Source: a virus. From it: a stretch of 64,000 nucleotides of DNA. The DNA lies in IMG/VR virus record IMGVR_UViG_3300045581_000594, positions 1 to 64,000 of that record; one strand, given 5' to 3'. The position numbers were made by a program, and so were the translations under genes. How positions within the stretch are numbered: position 1 is the stretch's first letter; each line of letters starts with the position of its first letter. This document shows positions 35,833-41,358 of this stretch, piece by piece. A model generated the notes under the pieces. It made no database searches and was not told where the DNA came from. It worked only from the letters and a program-made list of their open reading frames with translations.

Positions 35833-36465
35833 TTTGGGGTTGAGGATGTGGAATATCTGTGCAGCAACGTGCGCCCCGTGATCGGGGTGAGTAGCCACAT
35901 AGGTGAGAAACGCGGCGTCAAACATCGGGATGTAGGTGAACGCTCCCTCGTATGATTGCGAGGTCGTGTCCCTGTATACGTCCCAGTCGTCGGCTCCGAC
36001 CTCGACAGGTCCACACTTCTCAAGCAGATGGTAGATGCTATCAGCCGTGGCAACCTCGTGGGGCTTGAGGTTTCCCCATGGTGCTGGGTTGTTACGCACC
36101 CTGTAGTGACCAATGGCACACGAAAGTGCAACTTGACGTGCCTCGATGGATGCATCCTCCAGATCGCTTTCAGTATACTTGAAGAGGCAGATGGCTTTAT
36201 CGTAATTCCGTCGATGATCTTCGGAGATGAGGAACTCAAGCATGGTGTCCGCCCAATCATCACCTTGCTGCCAGTCCTCGTCTCCCGCCGTGATGTTGCC
36301 GTTCGAGTCGATCTTGTAGGAACACTCCACATCCCAGTGACGGGGGGAGTAGTGGTCTGCGTTGCGGCACACCCAATCATCTCCGATTAAGGAGGCGCGG
36401 CGTATCTTGTCATGCCAACCTGCTTCGAGGAGTCGTTGCTGTAATGGTTTTAGGTCTTGTTTCAT
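35827..36465 (-). CDS. Hypothetical protein (212 aa)
   Basis: An acidic soluble protein rich in Trp, His and Tyr (GDDWVCRNADHYSPRHWDVEC, EDWQQGDDWADTMLEF). The end (AAQIFHILNPKP) reaches into the heptamer repeat that supplies its stop. The leader is TTACAAGACAAAGACATT, the shared box. No family is recognised. Confidence 0.65.
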   Translation of the reverse strand: MKQDLKPLQQRLLEAGWHDKIRRASLIGDDWVCRNADHYSPRHWDVECSYKIDSNGNITAGDEDWQQGDDWADTMLEFLISEDHRRNYDKAICLFKYTESDLEDASIEARQVALSCAIGHYRVRNNPAPWGNLKPHEVATADSIYHLLEKCGPVEVGADDWDVYRDTTSQSYEGAFTYIPMFDAAFLTYVATHPDHGAHVAAQIFHILNPKP

Positions 36466-36494
36466 AATGTCTTTGTCTTGTAATACAGTAGTTC

Positions 36495-36530
36495 AGCTCA
36501 CTTGATACGCTGTGCTGTTCAGCGTTAGGC
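36495..36530 (+). repeat. Stem-1-only copy of the two-stem element
   Basis: GCTCACTTGAT is followed by ACGCTG-N7-CAGCGT. The second stem is missing and is replaced by a short TAGGCTAATA and heptamers. In this copy the stem has a T-A pair where most copies have T-G. Confidence 0.7.
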
Positions 36531-36535
36531 TAATA

Positions 36536-36553
36536 GGATACAGGGTTCAGGCT
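36536..36553. repeat. Heptamer repeat cluster
   Basis: The units GGATACA GGGTTCA supply the TGA stop (36547-36549, minus strand) of the 49-aa gene. Confidence 0.7.
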
Positions 36554-36696
36554 GGTATTACTCTGGCAATCTTCCACCCGAAGAAGGTATTCGGATTGGA
36601 AACCTCACGGAAGAATCCAAAACGCTTGTCGTCTTGGTATCCGAGGAAGACAGCCAGTGTGCCATCGTCTAGGGTAACTGTGTCGTTGATGTTCAT
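36547..36696 (-). CDS. Small hypothetical protein (49 aa)
   Basis: I take ATG 36696 (MNINDTVTLDD), 5 nt after the previous stop. The product is a small SH3-like beta domain by eye (GTLAVFLGYQDDKRFGFFREV, then FFGWKIARVIPA). A longer frame starts at 36873 but its N-terminal part overlaps the upstream gene in another frame. The stop lies in a heptamer repeat. Confidence 0.55.
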   Translation of the reverse strand: MNINDTVTLDDGTLAVFLGYQDDKRFGFFREVSNPNTFFGWKIARVIPA

Positions 36697-36700
36697 GGGT

Positions 36701-37213
36701 TCAGATGTTTCTCCATCCATAGGTGCGGACAGCAATGCGACCACCCGACAGCGAGCGGGTCGAGGCGATAGATGACGAGACGCACCCACAGCAGTCATGC
36801 TCGTGGTGGCATCGGTATCTGAAGTGGTCTTCAATGTCCTCCTGATTGGCTGCAGGGATGATGGCAATGGCACGGAACGAATCGCCTGAGCGATCCCATT
36901 TGGTTTTCTCTTTGATGATGGTCATAGGGTTCAGGGCACAGGGTTCGTCATGGCATTGGCTACTCCGCCTCGTTACGGCTTCTGCCAGCACCTCGCTGAG
37001 ATGGTAGTTCATGACGTCCCAGTTCAGACCGATGTTGCAGTCCTTGTGGTGATCCATGCGGCGGAGGACTTCCTCTGCTTGCTCCTGAGTTACCTCAGAT
37101 TCGGCATAGCGGTTGCCTGTTCGTCTCACGTCGTCAACCTGCCACAGATCGTAGGCAATGACGTCGTCGGGGTTGTAGTCCAATAGGTGGTTGATTAGTT
37201 CTTTAACTGTCAT
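36701..37213 (-). CDS. In-frame fusion of two small phage proteins across a repeat
   Basis: A 170-residue frame. Residues 1-90 (MTVKELINHLLDYNPDDVIAY..., LRRMDHHKDCNIGLNWDVM) resemble a small phage family that I remember ending near a HxxEVL motif. The linker EPCALNP is translated from heptamer repeats. Residues 97-170 begin with their own Met (MTIIKEKTKW, ATG 36925) and contain HHEHDCCGCVSSS and a final YGWRN, typical of a second separate small protein with Cys/His metal ligands. It is either expressed as a fusion or as two proteins by internal initiation at 36925. Confidence 0.65.
   Translation of the reverse strand: MTVKELINHLLDYNPDDVIAYDLWQVDDVRRTGNRYAESEVTQEQAEEVLRRMDHHKDCNIGLNWDVMNYHLSEVLAEAVTRRSSQCHDEPCALNPMTIIKEKTKWDRSGDSFRAIAIIPAANQEDIEDHFRYRCHHEHDCCGCVSSSIASTRSLSGGRIAVRTYGWRNI
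36926..36950. repeat. Heptamer repeat inside the fused frame
   Basis: The units GGGTTCA GGGCACA GGGTTCG are translated on the minus strand as EPCALNP. They sit exactly between two recognisable small proteins. Confidence 0.7.
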
Positions 37214-37237
37214 ATGCGTTTGTCTTGTAATTCAATA

Positions 37238-37290
37238 GGCTCACTTGAAACGCTGTGCCTCACGGCGTTAATTACTTCCATGTGATTAAG
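37238..37290 (+). repeat. Two-stem repeat element, copy 2
   Basis: GGCTCACTTGAA, stem ACGCTG-N7-CGGCGT, then TTAATTAC-N6-GTGATTAA (37268-37289). It holds the TAA stop of the 167-aa gene. Both stems contain one T-G wobble in plus orientation. Confidence 0.85.
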
Positions 37291-37789
37291 CAGGCTCAGT
37301 GTCTTCGATGCCTGCCATCTCTTTGGCTTCGTCTTCTTCGTAGCCCATCTCGTTCACGAGGAACGCAACGTGCAACTCAGGGTCGTCGATATTGGAACAG
37401 GTGTCGGAGACTTCCCCGCCGAGGAGTTCAGCGATACCATAGAAGGCACAGCCCTGCTCGTAGTAAGCGAGACTGAGCTGGACTTCAGGGAACATCTCCG
37501 ATAGGGCACAGAGAGCCCCCAATGGAGGACTCCAAGCGGTATGGAAGGATGCCATCCCGTAACCGAGTAGCGTTCTGGCTGCTTCCTTTGCGTCGTCCGC
37601 TTCGAGATCCCACTTCGTCCCCCAAGCGTCAGCTTGAGCAGATACAGTGTCCCATCCATGTTCACCAGTTTCGGGACGGCTTGGCTTTACCATCCGCTCG
37701 AAGCTGAACCCACCTTCGCCTTCGAGGAAGGACTTGAAAGCGGGGGTCATGTTTGTAATTGTCAATTTGTTTTCGCACCAGTTTGGCAT
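37286..37789 (-). CDS. DUF1281/Api92-like protein
   Basis: I take ATG 37789. The 167-residue product begins MPNWCENKLTITN, the hallmark of the DUF1281 (YubB-like, Api92-like ferredoxin fold) family found on plasmids and phages. The middle holds a typical W-x-T-K-W-D block (AWGTKWDLEADD) and PPLGALCALSEMFP. Function is unknown; family members sit among anti-restriction genes. The leader has the AGACAAA box; the stop lies in the repeat. Confidence 0.85.
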   Translation of the reverse strand: MPNWCENKLTITNMTPAFKSFLEGEGGFSFERMVKPSRPETGEHGWDTVSAQADAWGTKWDLEADDAKEAARTLLGYGMASFHTAWSPPLGALCALSEMFPEVQLSLAYYEQGCAFYGIAELLGGEVSDTCSNIDDPELHVAFLVNEMGYEEDEAKEMAGIEDTEPA

Positions 37790-37823
37790 AATGTTTGTTC
37801 TTTCTTTGTCTTGTAATTCAATA

Positions 37824-37876
37824 GGCTCACTTGAAACGCTGTGCCTTACGGCGTTAATTACCTGCAAGTGATTAAG
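37824..37876 (+). repeat. Two-stem repeat element, copy 3
   Basis: Stem ACGCTG-N7-CGGCGT and TTAATTAC-N6-GTGATTAAG. No gene stops in this copy; the next gene (37914) is on the opposite strand, as if a minus gene had been replaced by an inverted one. Confidence 0.85.
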
Positions 37877-37913
37877 ACTTGCGGGACAATGGAGATGTAT
37901 GTAGTGTGCTGCC

Positions 37914-38204
37914 ATGAAAGATGCTATCGCACGCAACGCCATCAAACGGGCAATGGTCGAGGGGTTCAACCGCCCGAAACGCACACCGAACCATCCGACC
38001 AAGAGTCACATCGTTGTAGCCAAGGAAGGCAACAAGGTGAAGACAATAAGGTTCGGACAGCAGGGCGTATCGGGTAGCCCGAAGAAGGCGGGGGAGTCAG
38101 CTTCATATGCAGCAAGACGCAGGTCATTCAAAGCCCGCCACGCCAAGAACATTGCCAAGGGCAAGATGTCGGCGGCGTATTGGGCTGACAAGGTGAAGTG
38201 GTAA
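37914..38204 (+). CDS. Basic phage protein with RRRSFKARHAKNI motif (96 aa)
   Basis: The only plus-strand gene inside the minus array. The second half holds SHIVVAKEGNKVKTIRFGQQG, then RRRSFKARHAKNIAKGKMSAAYWADK. This combination is a conserved small family in phages and large DNA viruses (I recall a DUF6321-like label). The KARH/YW pattern suggests a small beta domain with basic surface, probably DNA or RNA binding. A hairpin follows its stop within 3 nt. Confidence 0.75.
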   Translation: MKDAIARNAIKRAMVEGFNRPKRTPNHPTKSHIVVAKEGNKVKTIRFGQQGVSGSPKKAGESASYAARRRSFKARHAKNIAKGKMSAAYWADKVKW

Positions 38205-38206
38205 GC

Positions 38207-38230
38207 CTTAATCACTTCGAGGTGATTAAG
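38207..38230. repeat. Bidirectional hairpin between convergent genes (stem 2 only)
   Basis: CTTAATCAC and GTGATTAAG pair perfectly (9 bp, loop TTCGAG). It lies between the convergent stops of 37914-38204 and 38226-38555; it supplies the TAA of the latter. It could act as a terminator in both directions, but there is no T-run. Confidence 0.75.
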
Positions 38231-38555
38231 CAAAGGCGGCGACTTCACGATCCAGCTCATCGCCGTCAAGGATGTTACGCTCATCTGCGATCATCTCCGA
38301 GTGAGCGGCAAGGATCTCCGAGTAGACTCCGATGTCATCGAAGTTCCAGAACGACAGCATCGGGAAGATCTCCGACGCAAGCTGGGCGGGGATGGTGTCA
38401 TAAACACGGCAGATCATCACGATCTCGACGAAGCGACGAACGAACGGACGGCGATCATCGCCGTCATTTGCCCCGAACAGCTCACCGACTTGCGTCTTGC
38501 AAGCGGCGGCTAGGATGGATCTCCGATGAACGGAGCATAGGTTATGGTATCTCAT
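38226..38555 (-). CDS. Hypothetical protein (109 aa)
   Basis: A mainly helical protein (RRSILAAACKTQVGELFG, FVEIVMICRVYDTIPAQLASEIFPML). The start ATG 38555 overlaps the previous stop (ATGA), so it is coupled to the 105-aa gene. Its own stop lies in a hairpin. Confidence 0.6.
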   Translation of the reverse strand: MRYHNLCSVHRRSILAAACKTQVGELFGANDGDDRRPFVRRFVEIVMICRVYDTIPAQLASEIFPMLSFWNFDDIGVYSEILAAHSEMIADERNILDGDELDREVAAFA

Positions 38556-38869
38556 ACGTTAATTACTTTCAGGTGATTAAGGTTTAAGGGCTTGAGTTGG
38601 ATGCGTTTGCCCCAACTGCTGAGGCTAACGATTTCGTAAGTGTCAGGTATTAACGGCAGTGGCATAGCCACAGCTTCATACCATTCCCCGTCTATCACTG
38701 TACCTCCATTGTAACGGATAGTTTGCCCGTATTGAGGGTAGGGCGAGGCATTGCTTGCGATGATGCCTTTCGGCGGTCTATCGCCATAGGCATTGGGGGG
38801 TGCATGCCTTGCCCTTTTAGCACATTCTGCTTCATCCCAAATCTGTTGAGGATAAGTGTATGTTTGCAT
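38552..38869 (-). CDS. Hypothetical protein whose C-terminus is translated repeat (105 aa)
   Basis: I take ATG 38869 (MQTYTYPQQIWDEAE). The last residues NLNHLKVINV are the translation of a stem-2 hairpin (38559-38580): here the frame reads through the repeat and stops in the ATGA of the next gene. Elsewhere the same hairpin ends the gene. The middle is Pro/Tyr-rich (PPNAYGDRPPKG). Function is unknown. Confidence 0.6.
   Translation of the reverse strand: MQTYTYPQQIWDEAECAKRARHAPPNAYGDRPPKGIIASNASPYPQYGQTIRYNGGTVIDGEWYEAVAMPLPLIPDTYEIVSLSSWGKRIQLKPLNLNHLKVINV
38559..38580 (+). repeat. Stem-2 hairpin inside coding sequence
   Basis: TTAATTAC-N6-GTGATTAA, translated on the minus strand as LNHLKVIN at the C-terminus of the 105-aa protein. 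Confidence 0.75.
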
Positions 38870-38895
38870 AATCGTATTTGTTTTGTTAATAGGTA

Positions 38896-38948
38896 GGCTC
38901 ACTTGATACGCTGTGCCTCTCGGCGTTAATCACTTCCATGTGATTAAG
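38896..38948 (+). repeat. Two-stem repeat element, copy 4
   Basis: GGCTCACTTGAT, ACGCTG-N7-CGGCGT, TTAATCAC-N6-GTGATTAAG. It gives the stop of 38944-39171. Confidence 0.85.
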
Positions 38949-39171
38949 GATGTTTGACGAACGATGAGCGAGCATGCTCGACATCGCAGTGATACTTGCC
39001 CTGCAGGGGGGCGGTGTCGCCGAACACGATGACACGATTCCGTTTGACGACAACGGCGGTGCGTCGATCGATGAAGGCACAAACCAGCTCAACGATCAAG
39101 CCGAGCAGGTAGAGGGAACAGAGGGCGATAACAAACGCACTCCCGACGATGGTGTAGATAGCGAGGTTCAT
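38944..39171 (-). CDS. Small membrane protein (75 aa)
   Basis: The N-terminus is one long membrane segment (YTIVGSAFVIALCSLYLLGLIVELVCAFI). It is followed by a basic cytoplasmic tail (DRRTAVVVKRNRV). The start overlaps the stop of the upstream gene (ATGA). It is probably an inner membrane accessory protein of unknown function. Confidence 0.6.
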   Translation of the reverse strand: MNLAIYTIVGSAFVIALCSLYLLGLIVELVCAFIDRRTAVVVKRNRVIVFGDTAPLQGKYHCDVEHARSSFVKHP

Positions 39172-39377
39172 AGTCTTGAGATAACAGGGTTGAGTTCAGT
39201 GAGACGGAATCCTGATACAGGTTTCAGGATAACGGATACATTGCCCTCCGTCATGCGGATGGCAGTGGCGATTGCTTCAGCCATTATTTCCCGCTGTTGG
39301 GCGGGGCTGAGCGAGATGCGACGCAAGGTCGCAAGTTGACGACCGACTTGCATCGGTGTGATCGTTTCGGTTTTCAT
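39168..39377 (-). CDS. Hypothetical protein (69 aa)
   Basis: I take ATG 39377 (MKTETITPMQVGRQLATL), which follows the leader ACTAGACAAAGACAT. The frame is open further upstream only because the repeat is open in that frame. The protein is helical (RRISLSPAQQREIMAEAIATAI), then a strand (VSVILKPVSGF). A DNA-binding helix pair is possible. Confidence 0.6.
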   Translation of the reverse strand: MKTETITPMQVGRQLATLRRISLSPAQQREIMAEAIATAIRMTEGNVSVILKPVSGFRLTELNPVISRL

Positions 39378-39405
39378 ATGTCTTTGTCTAGTTATGGAAT
39401 AAGAC

Positions 39406-39458
39406 GGCTCACTTGATACGCTGTGCCGTTCGGCGTTAATTACTTTCAGGTGATTAAG
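39406..39458 (+). repeat. Two-stem repeat element, copy 5
   Basis: GGCTCACTTGAT, ACGCTG-N7-CGGCGT, TTAATTAC-N6-GTGATTAAG. It gives the stop of 39454-39873. Confidence 0.85.
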
Positions 39459-39873
39459 CGAGGTTGGCGATGATTGCCTTGCGGTCGGCATCGTTGAGTT
39501 TGAGGGTTGCGATGTAAGCCAACGCCTTGCTGGCTTTCGGGGTCAGAGCAACCTTACGTCCATTACCACTACGCTTGTCGTTACCAGAGGACTGGCGGAG
39601 ACGCAAGCCAGCATCACGGAGGATGCGTTGGACGTATGCTTTGACGTATCCTGCTTTGAGCAGGAGCTTCTCGACTTGGCGATAGGCGGTTGCCATATCG
39701 ACTTTGTCTTTCGACTTGCCGACGACTTGCTTCACTCTATCGGCAAGTGATGTCTTGGCTTTGTCAAACGCTTCATCGGCATTGAAGTATGCCAAGGCAA
39801 GAGTTTCAAGCTCTGCAAGGACTTCTTTGCTCAAGGACTTAACGACTGCATTGGATTTAGTATTCTTTTTCAT
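39454..39873 (-). CDS. Basic helical hypothetical protein (139 aa)
   Basis: A Lys-rich helical protein with an N-terminal coiled-coil-like part (SLSKEVLAELETLALAYFNADEAF), a central predicted helix-turn-helix-like stretch (MATAYRQVEKLLLKAGYVKAYVQRIL) and a Ser/Gly/Arg linker (QSSGNDKRSGNGRK). It may bind DNA. The leader is AAAGACAAAGACATATG directly next to a stem-2 hairpin. Confidence 0.6.
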   Translation of the reverse strand: MKKNTKSNAVVKSLSKEVLAELETLALAYFNADEAFDKAKTSLADRVKQVVGKSKDKVDMATAYRQVEKLLLKAGYVKAYVQRILRDAGLRLRQSSGNDKRSGNGRKVALTPKASKALAYIATLKLNDADRKAIIANLA

Positions 39874-39887
39874 ATGTCTTTGTCTTT

Positions 39888-39911
39888 CTTAATTACTTGA
39901 AGGTGATTAAG
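39888..39911 (+). repeat. Stem-2-only hairpin at the array end
   Basis: CTTAATTAC-N6-GTGATTAAG, the last element of the array. It is placed 15 nt upstream of the 139-aa start with no first stem. Confidence 0.75.
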
Positions 39912-40264
39912 CGGATCGCATCGTCCGATCGGATACCAGCGAATCTGCATCCTGAAACAGGAATCAGGATACAGGGTTCAATCTCCCTTCACAAGTAAGG
40001 GACTACACCTACCCGCAATCCTTTCCCGTATCCTGTATCCTGCACCCTGATTCCTGATTCCTGAACCACTAGATATGGTAGAGGATACAGGATACAGGCT
40101 ACGGGTGGGGGGTCAAATTTTTCTGGAAACAGGTATAAATACAACCATGTGTGTAAAAAATAATTGAAGATACCCATACCTTGTGCTATCAAGGGGTGTG
40201 TCCACACCATATGTGGGGGTGTACCGATGATTTTCCTTATTTCACACCAAGACCAATCCAAATT
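39912..40264. other. Non-coding region with dense heptamer repeats
   Basis: Heptamer runs occur at 39951-39980 (GGAATCA GGATACA GGGTTCA) and 40024-40101 (TGTATCC TGTATCC TGCACCC TGATTCC TGATTCC, then GGATACA GGATACA GGCTACG in reverse orientation). They make a large imperfect inverted repeat. After this come the promoter-like AAAATAATTGAAG near 40156 and a CACACC/GGGGTGT inverted repeat near 40204-40222. No convincing gene is present. Confidence 0.6.
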
Positions 40265-40555
40265 ATGAGCGATCAACCCACACCAGATACCAAAAACGGC
40301 ACGTATTACGCCAAGAATCGAGAAGCAAGGAAGGCGTATCAGCTGAAAAGATACCATGCGCTCAAGAAAATGATTGCCAGACAGCGGAAACTCGCACGGG
40401 AACTGGAGCCTGAGAAGATGCAGGCCTACGACGAATATCAACGGCAGTATTATCGCAAGCATCGGGAGCGCATTTTAGCCCGAAAGAAGGAAATTTACGC
40501 CCAAAAACAACCTCGGCGGAGCCTCATTTCCCGTATCCGGAATCCTGAATCCTGA
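40265..40555 (+). CDS. Basic coiled-coil protein (96 aa)
   Basis: I take ATG 40265 (MSDQPTPD). The protein is very basic and helical (REARKAYQLKRYHALKKMI, YYRKHRERILARKKEIYAQ). Its C-terminus RIRNPES is translated from a heptamer repeat, and TGA is formed by it. It resembles small phage proteins with repeated YYxKHREKIL words; a nucleic acid binding role is likely from charge. Confidence 0.6.
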   Translation: MSDQPTPDTKNGTYYAKNREARKAYQLKRYHALKKMIARQRKLARELEPEKMQAYDEYQRQYYRKHRERILARKKEIYAQKQPRRSLISRIRNPES

Positions 40556-40734
40556 CTCAGGTAGCATTTACAGGAGCAATTTCGAGCTCCGATTTCGACA
40601 TGTAAAGTTGTTAGGTTGCGATATCGAATGGCAACTTTCAAAGGGCGAGCTTGCAGGTTACAGGGTGCAACTTACGACTCGAATGTCGTATGTTTAGCCC
40701 TGAAAAGCAGATCCCTAGATTTTCCGTTTGCTCT
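40556..40734. other. Intergenic region with operator-like palindrome
   Basis: This non-coding stretch upstream of the second 166-bp element contains a heptamer remnant (TTGCAGGTTACAGGGTGCA, near 40651) and a palindrome TACGAC-N6-GTCGTA at 40673-40690 that could be an operator. No gene is seen. Confidence 0.45.
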
Positions 40735-40901
40735 TTTTGACGTCCCAGAGAAGTTTGAAAAGTTTTTAGAAACCTATGTAATGTAAGTAATGTATGTAAT
40801 TCTATTAAGATATGTTAAAGGAATTACATGAATTACTTACATTACCTATATATAGAGAATTTTTATAAGTAAGATTTTTCAGGAATAGGGAAATTCAAAC
40901 G
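40735..40901 (+). repeat. 166-bp duplicated regulatory/origin-like element, copy 2
   Basis: It shares all but about ten or eleven positions with 10278-10443. The palindrome is kept in a slightly different register: GTAATGTAAGTAAT (40778-40791) pairs perfectly with 40832-40845. It lies upstream of the portal-scaffold-capsid operon. Confidence 0.8.
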
Positions 40902-40932
40902 CTTGCTTTAATTCATGTAATGCAAAAAAGAA

Positions 40933-40961
40933 TTGACAACTGGATTTTCGGGGTCTACGTT
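40933..40961 (+). promoter_or_regulatory. sigma70-like promoter upstream of the portal operon
   Basis: TTGACA, 17 nt, then TACGTT, with an A-rich AAAAAAG just upstream. It is 32 nt downstream of the duplicated element, and ATG 40968 follows closely. The -10 match is weak (3 of 6). Confidence 0.4.
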
Positions 40962-40967
40962 CGGGGC

Positions 40968-41315
40968 ATGTCTGACACAACGATCGAACCTAACAACTCT
41001 TCGTGCAATGCGGCTGTCGCCGCGACAACCCGCTACGAGCCGAAACGGCTTCCTGAATCCTGTATCCCGATTCCGGACTATCCTGACTTTGCCCTTGACC
41101 CTGAGACCTACCTCATCTGGCGGGCGAAGCCATCGAAGAAAGGCCACCGCGCTGGGGAGGTCTACCCCCTCAACCCGTGCATCCACCCAAGGGGCAGATT
41201 GTGGAGCGTGATGATGGTCGACGCCGAGGGCAAACGGAAACGGGTTGCCATCTCGAAAGTGATCCGTGAACTGACGGGAGAACTCGATACGCCGATGGGG
41301 CGTTTGGAGGCTTGA
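40968..41315 (+). CDS. NUMOD4/HNH-associated-like DNA-binding protein (115 aa)
   Basis: I take ATG 40968. The segment IPDYPDFALDPETYLIWR...GEVYPLNPCIHPRGRLWSVMMVD...KRKRVAISKVIREL follows the pattern of NUMOD4-type modules found at the N-terminus of HNH homing endonucleases (a beta hairpin, a W-S-V strand, then a helix). No HNH nuclease motif follows, so it is either a stand-alone DNA-binding protein or a truncated endonuclease. A heptamer-like stretch (TTCCTGAATCCTGTATCCC) is inside the coding region (LPESCIPIPD). Confidence 0.55.
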   Translation: MSDTTIEPNNSSCNAAVAATTRYEPKRLPESCIPIPDYPDFALDPETYLIWRAKPSKKGHRAGEVYPLNPCIHPRGRLWSVMMVDAEGKRKRVAISKVIRELTGELDTPMGRLEA

Positions 41316-41358
41316 CCTTGCCTGCTTTTTAGACTAATCGTAAATACCACACGCCGCT

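Noticed and set aside
38198-38587. A 129-residue plus frame across two hairpins
   Set aside because: It is antisense to the 109-aa gene and starts in the repeat.
33816-39911. CRISPR array interpretation of the repeats
   Set aside because: Spacing is irregular (hundreds of bases with genes), repeats are divergent and there are no uniform spacers or cas genes.
33816-39911. Integron attC sites
   Set aside because: The elements lack the GTTRRRY/RYYYAAC core sites and no integron integrase is in the window; only the cassette layout is similar.
39989-40462. A 157-residue minus frame with membrane-like segments and RVQDTGYGKG tail
   Set aside because: It is composed of translated heptamer repeats and the antisense of the 96-aa gene at 40265.
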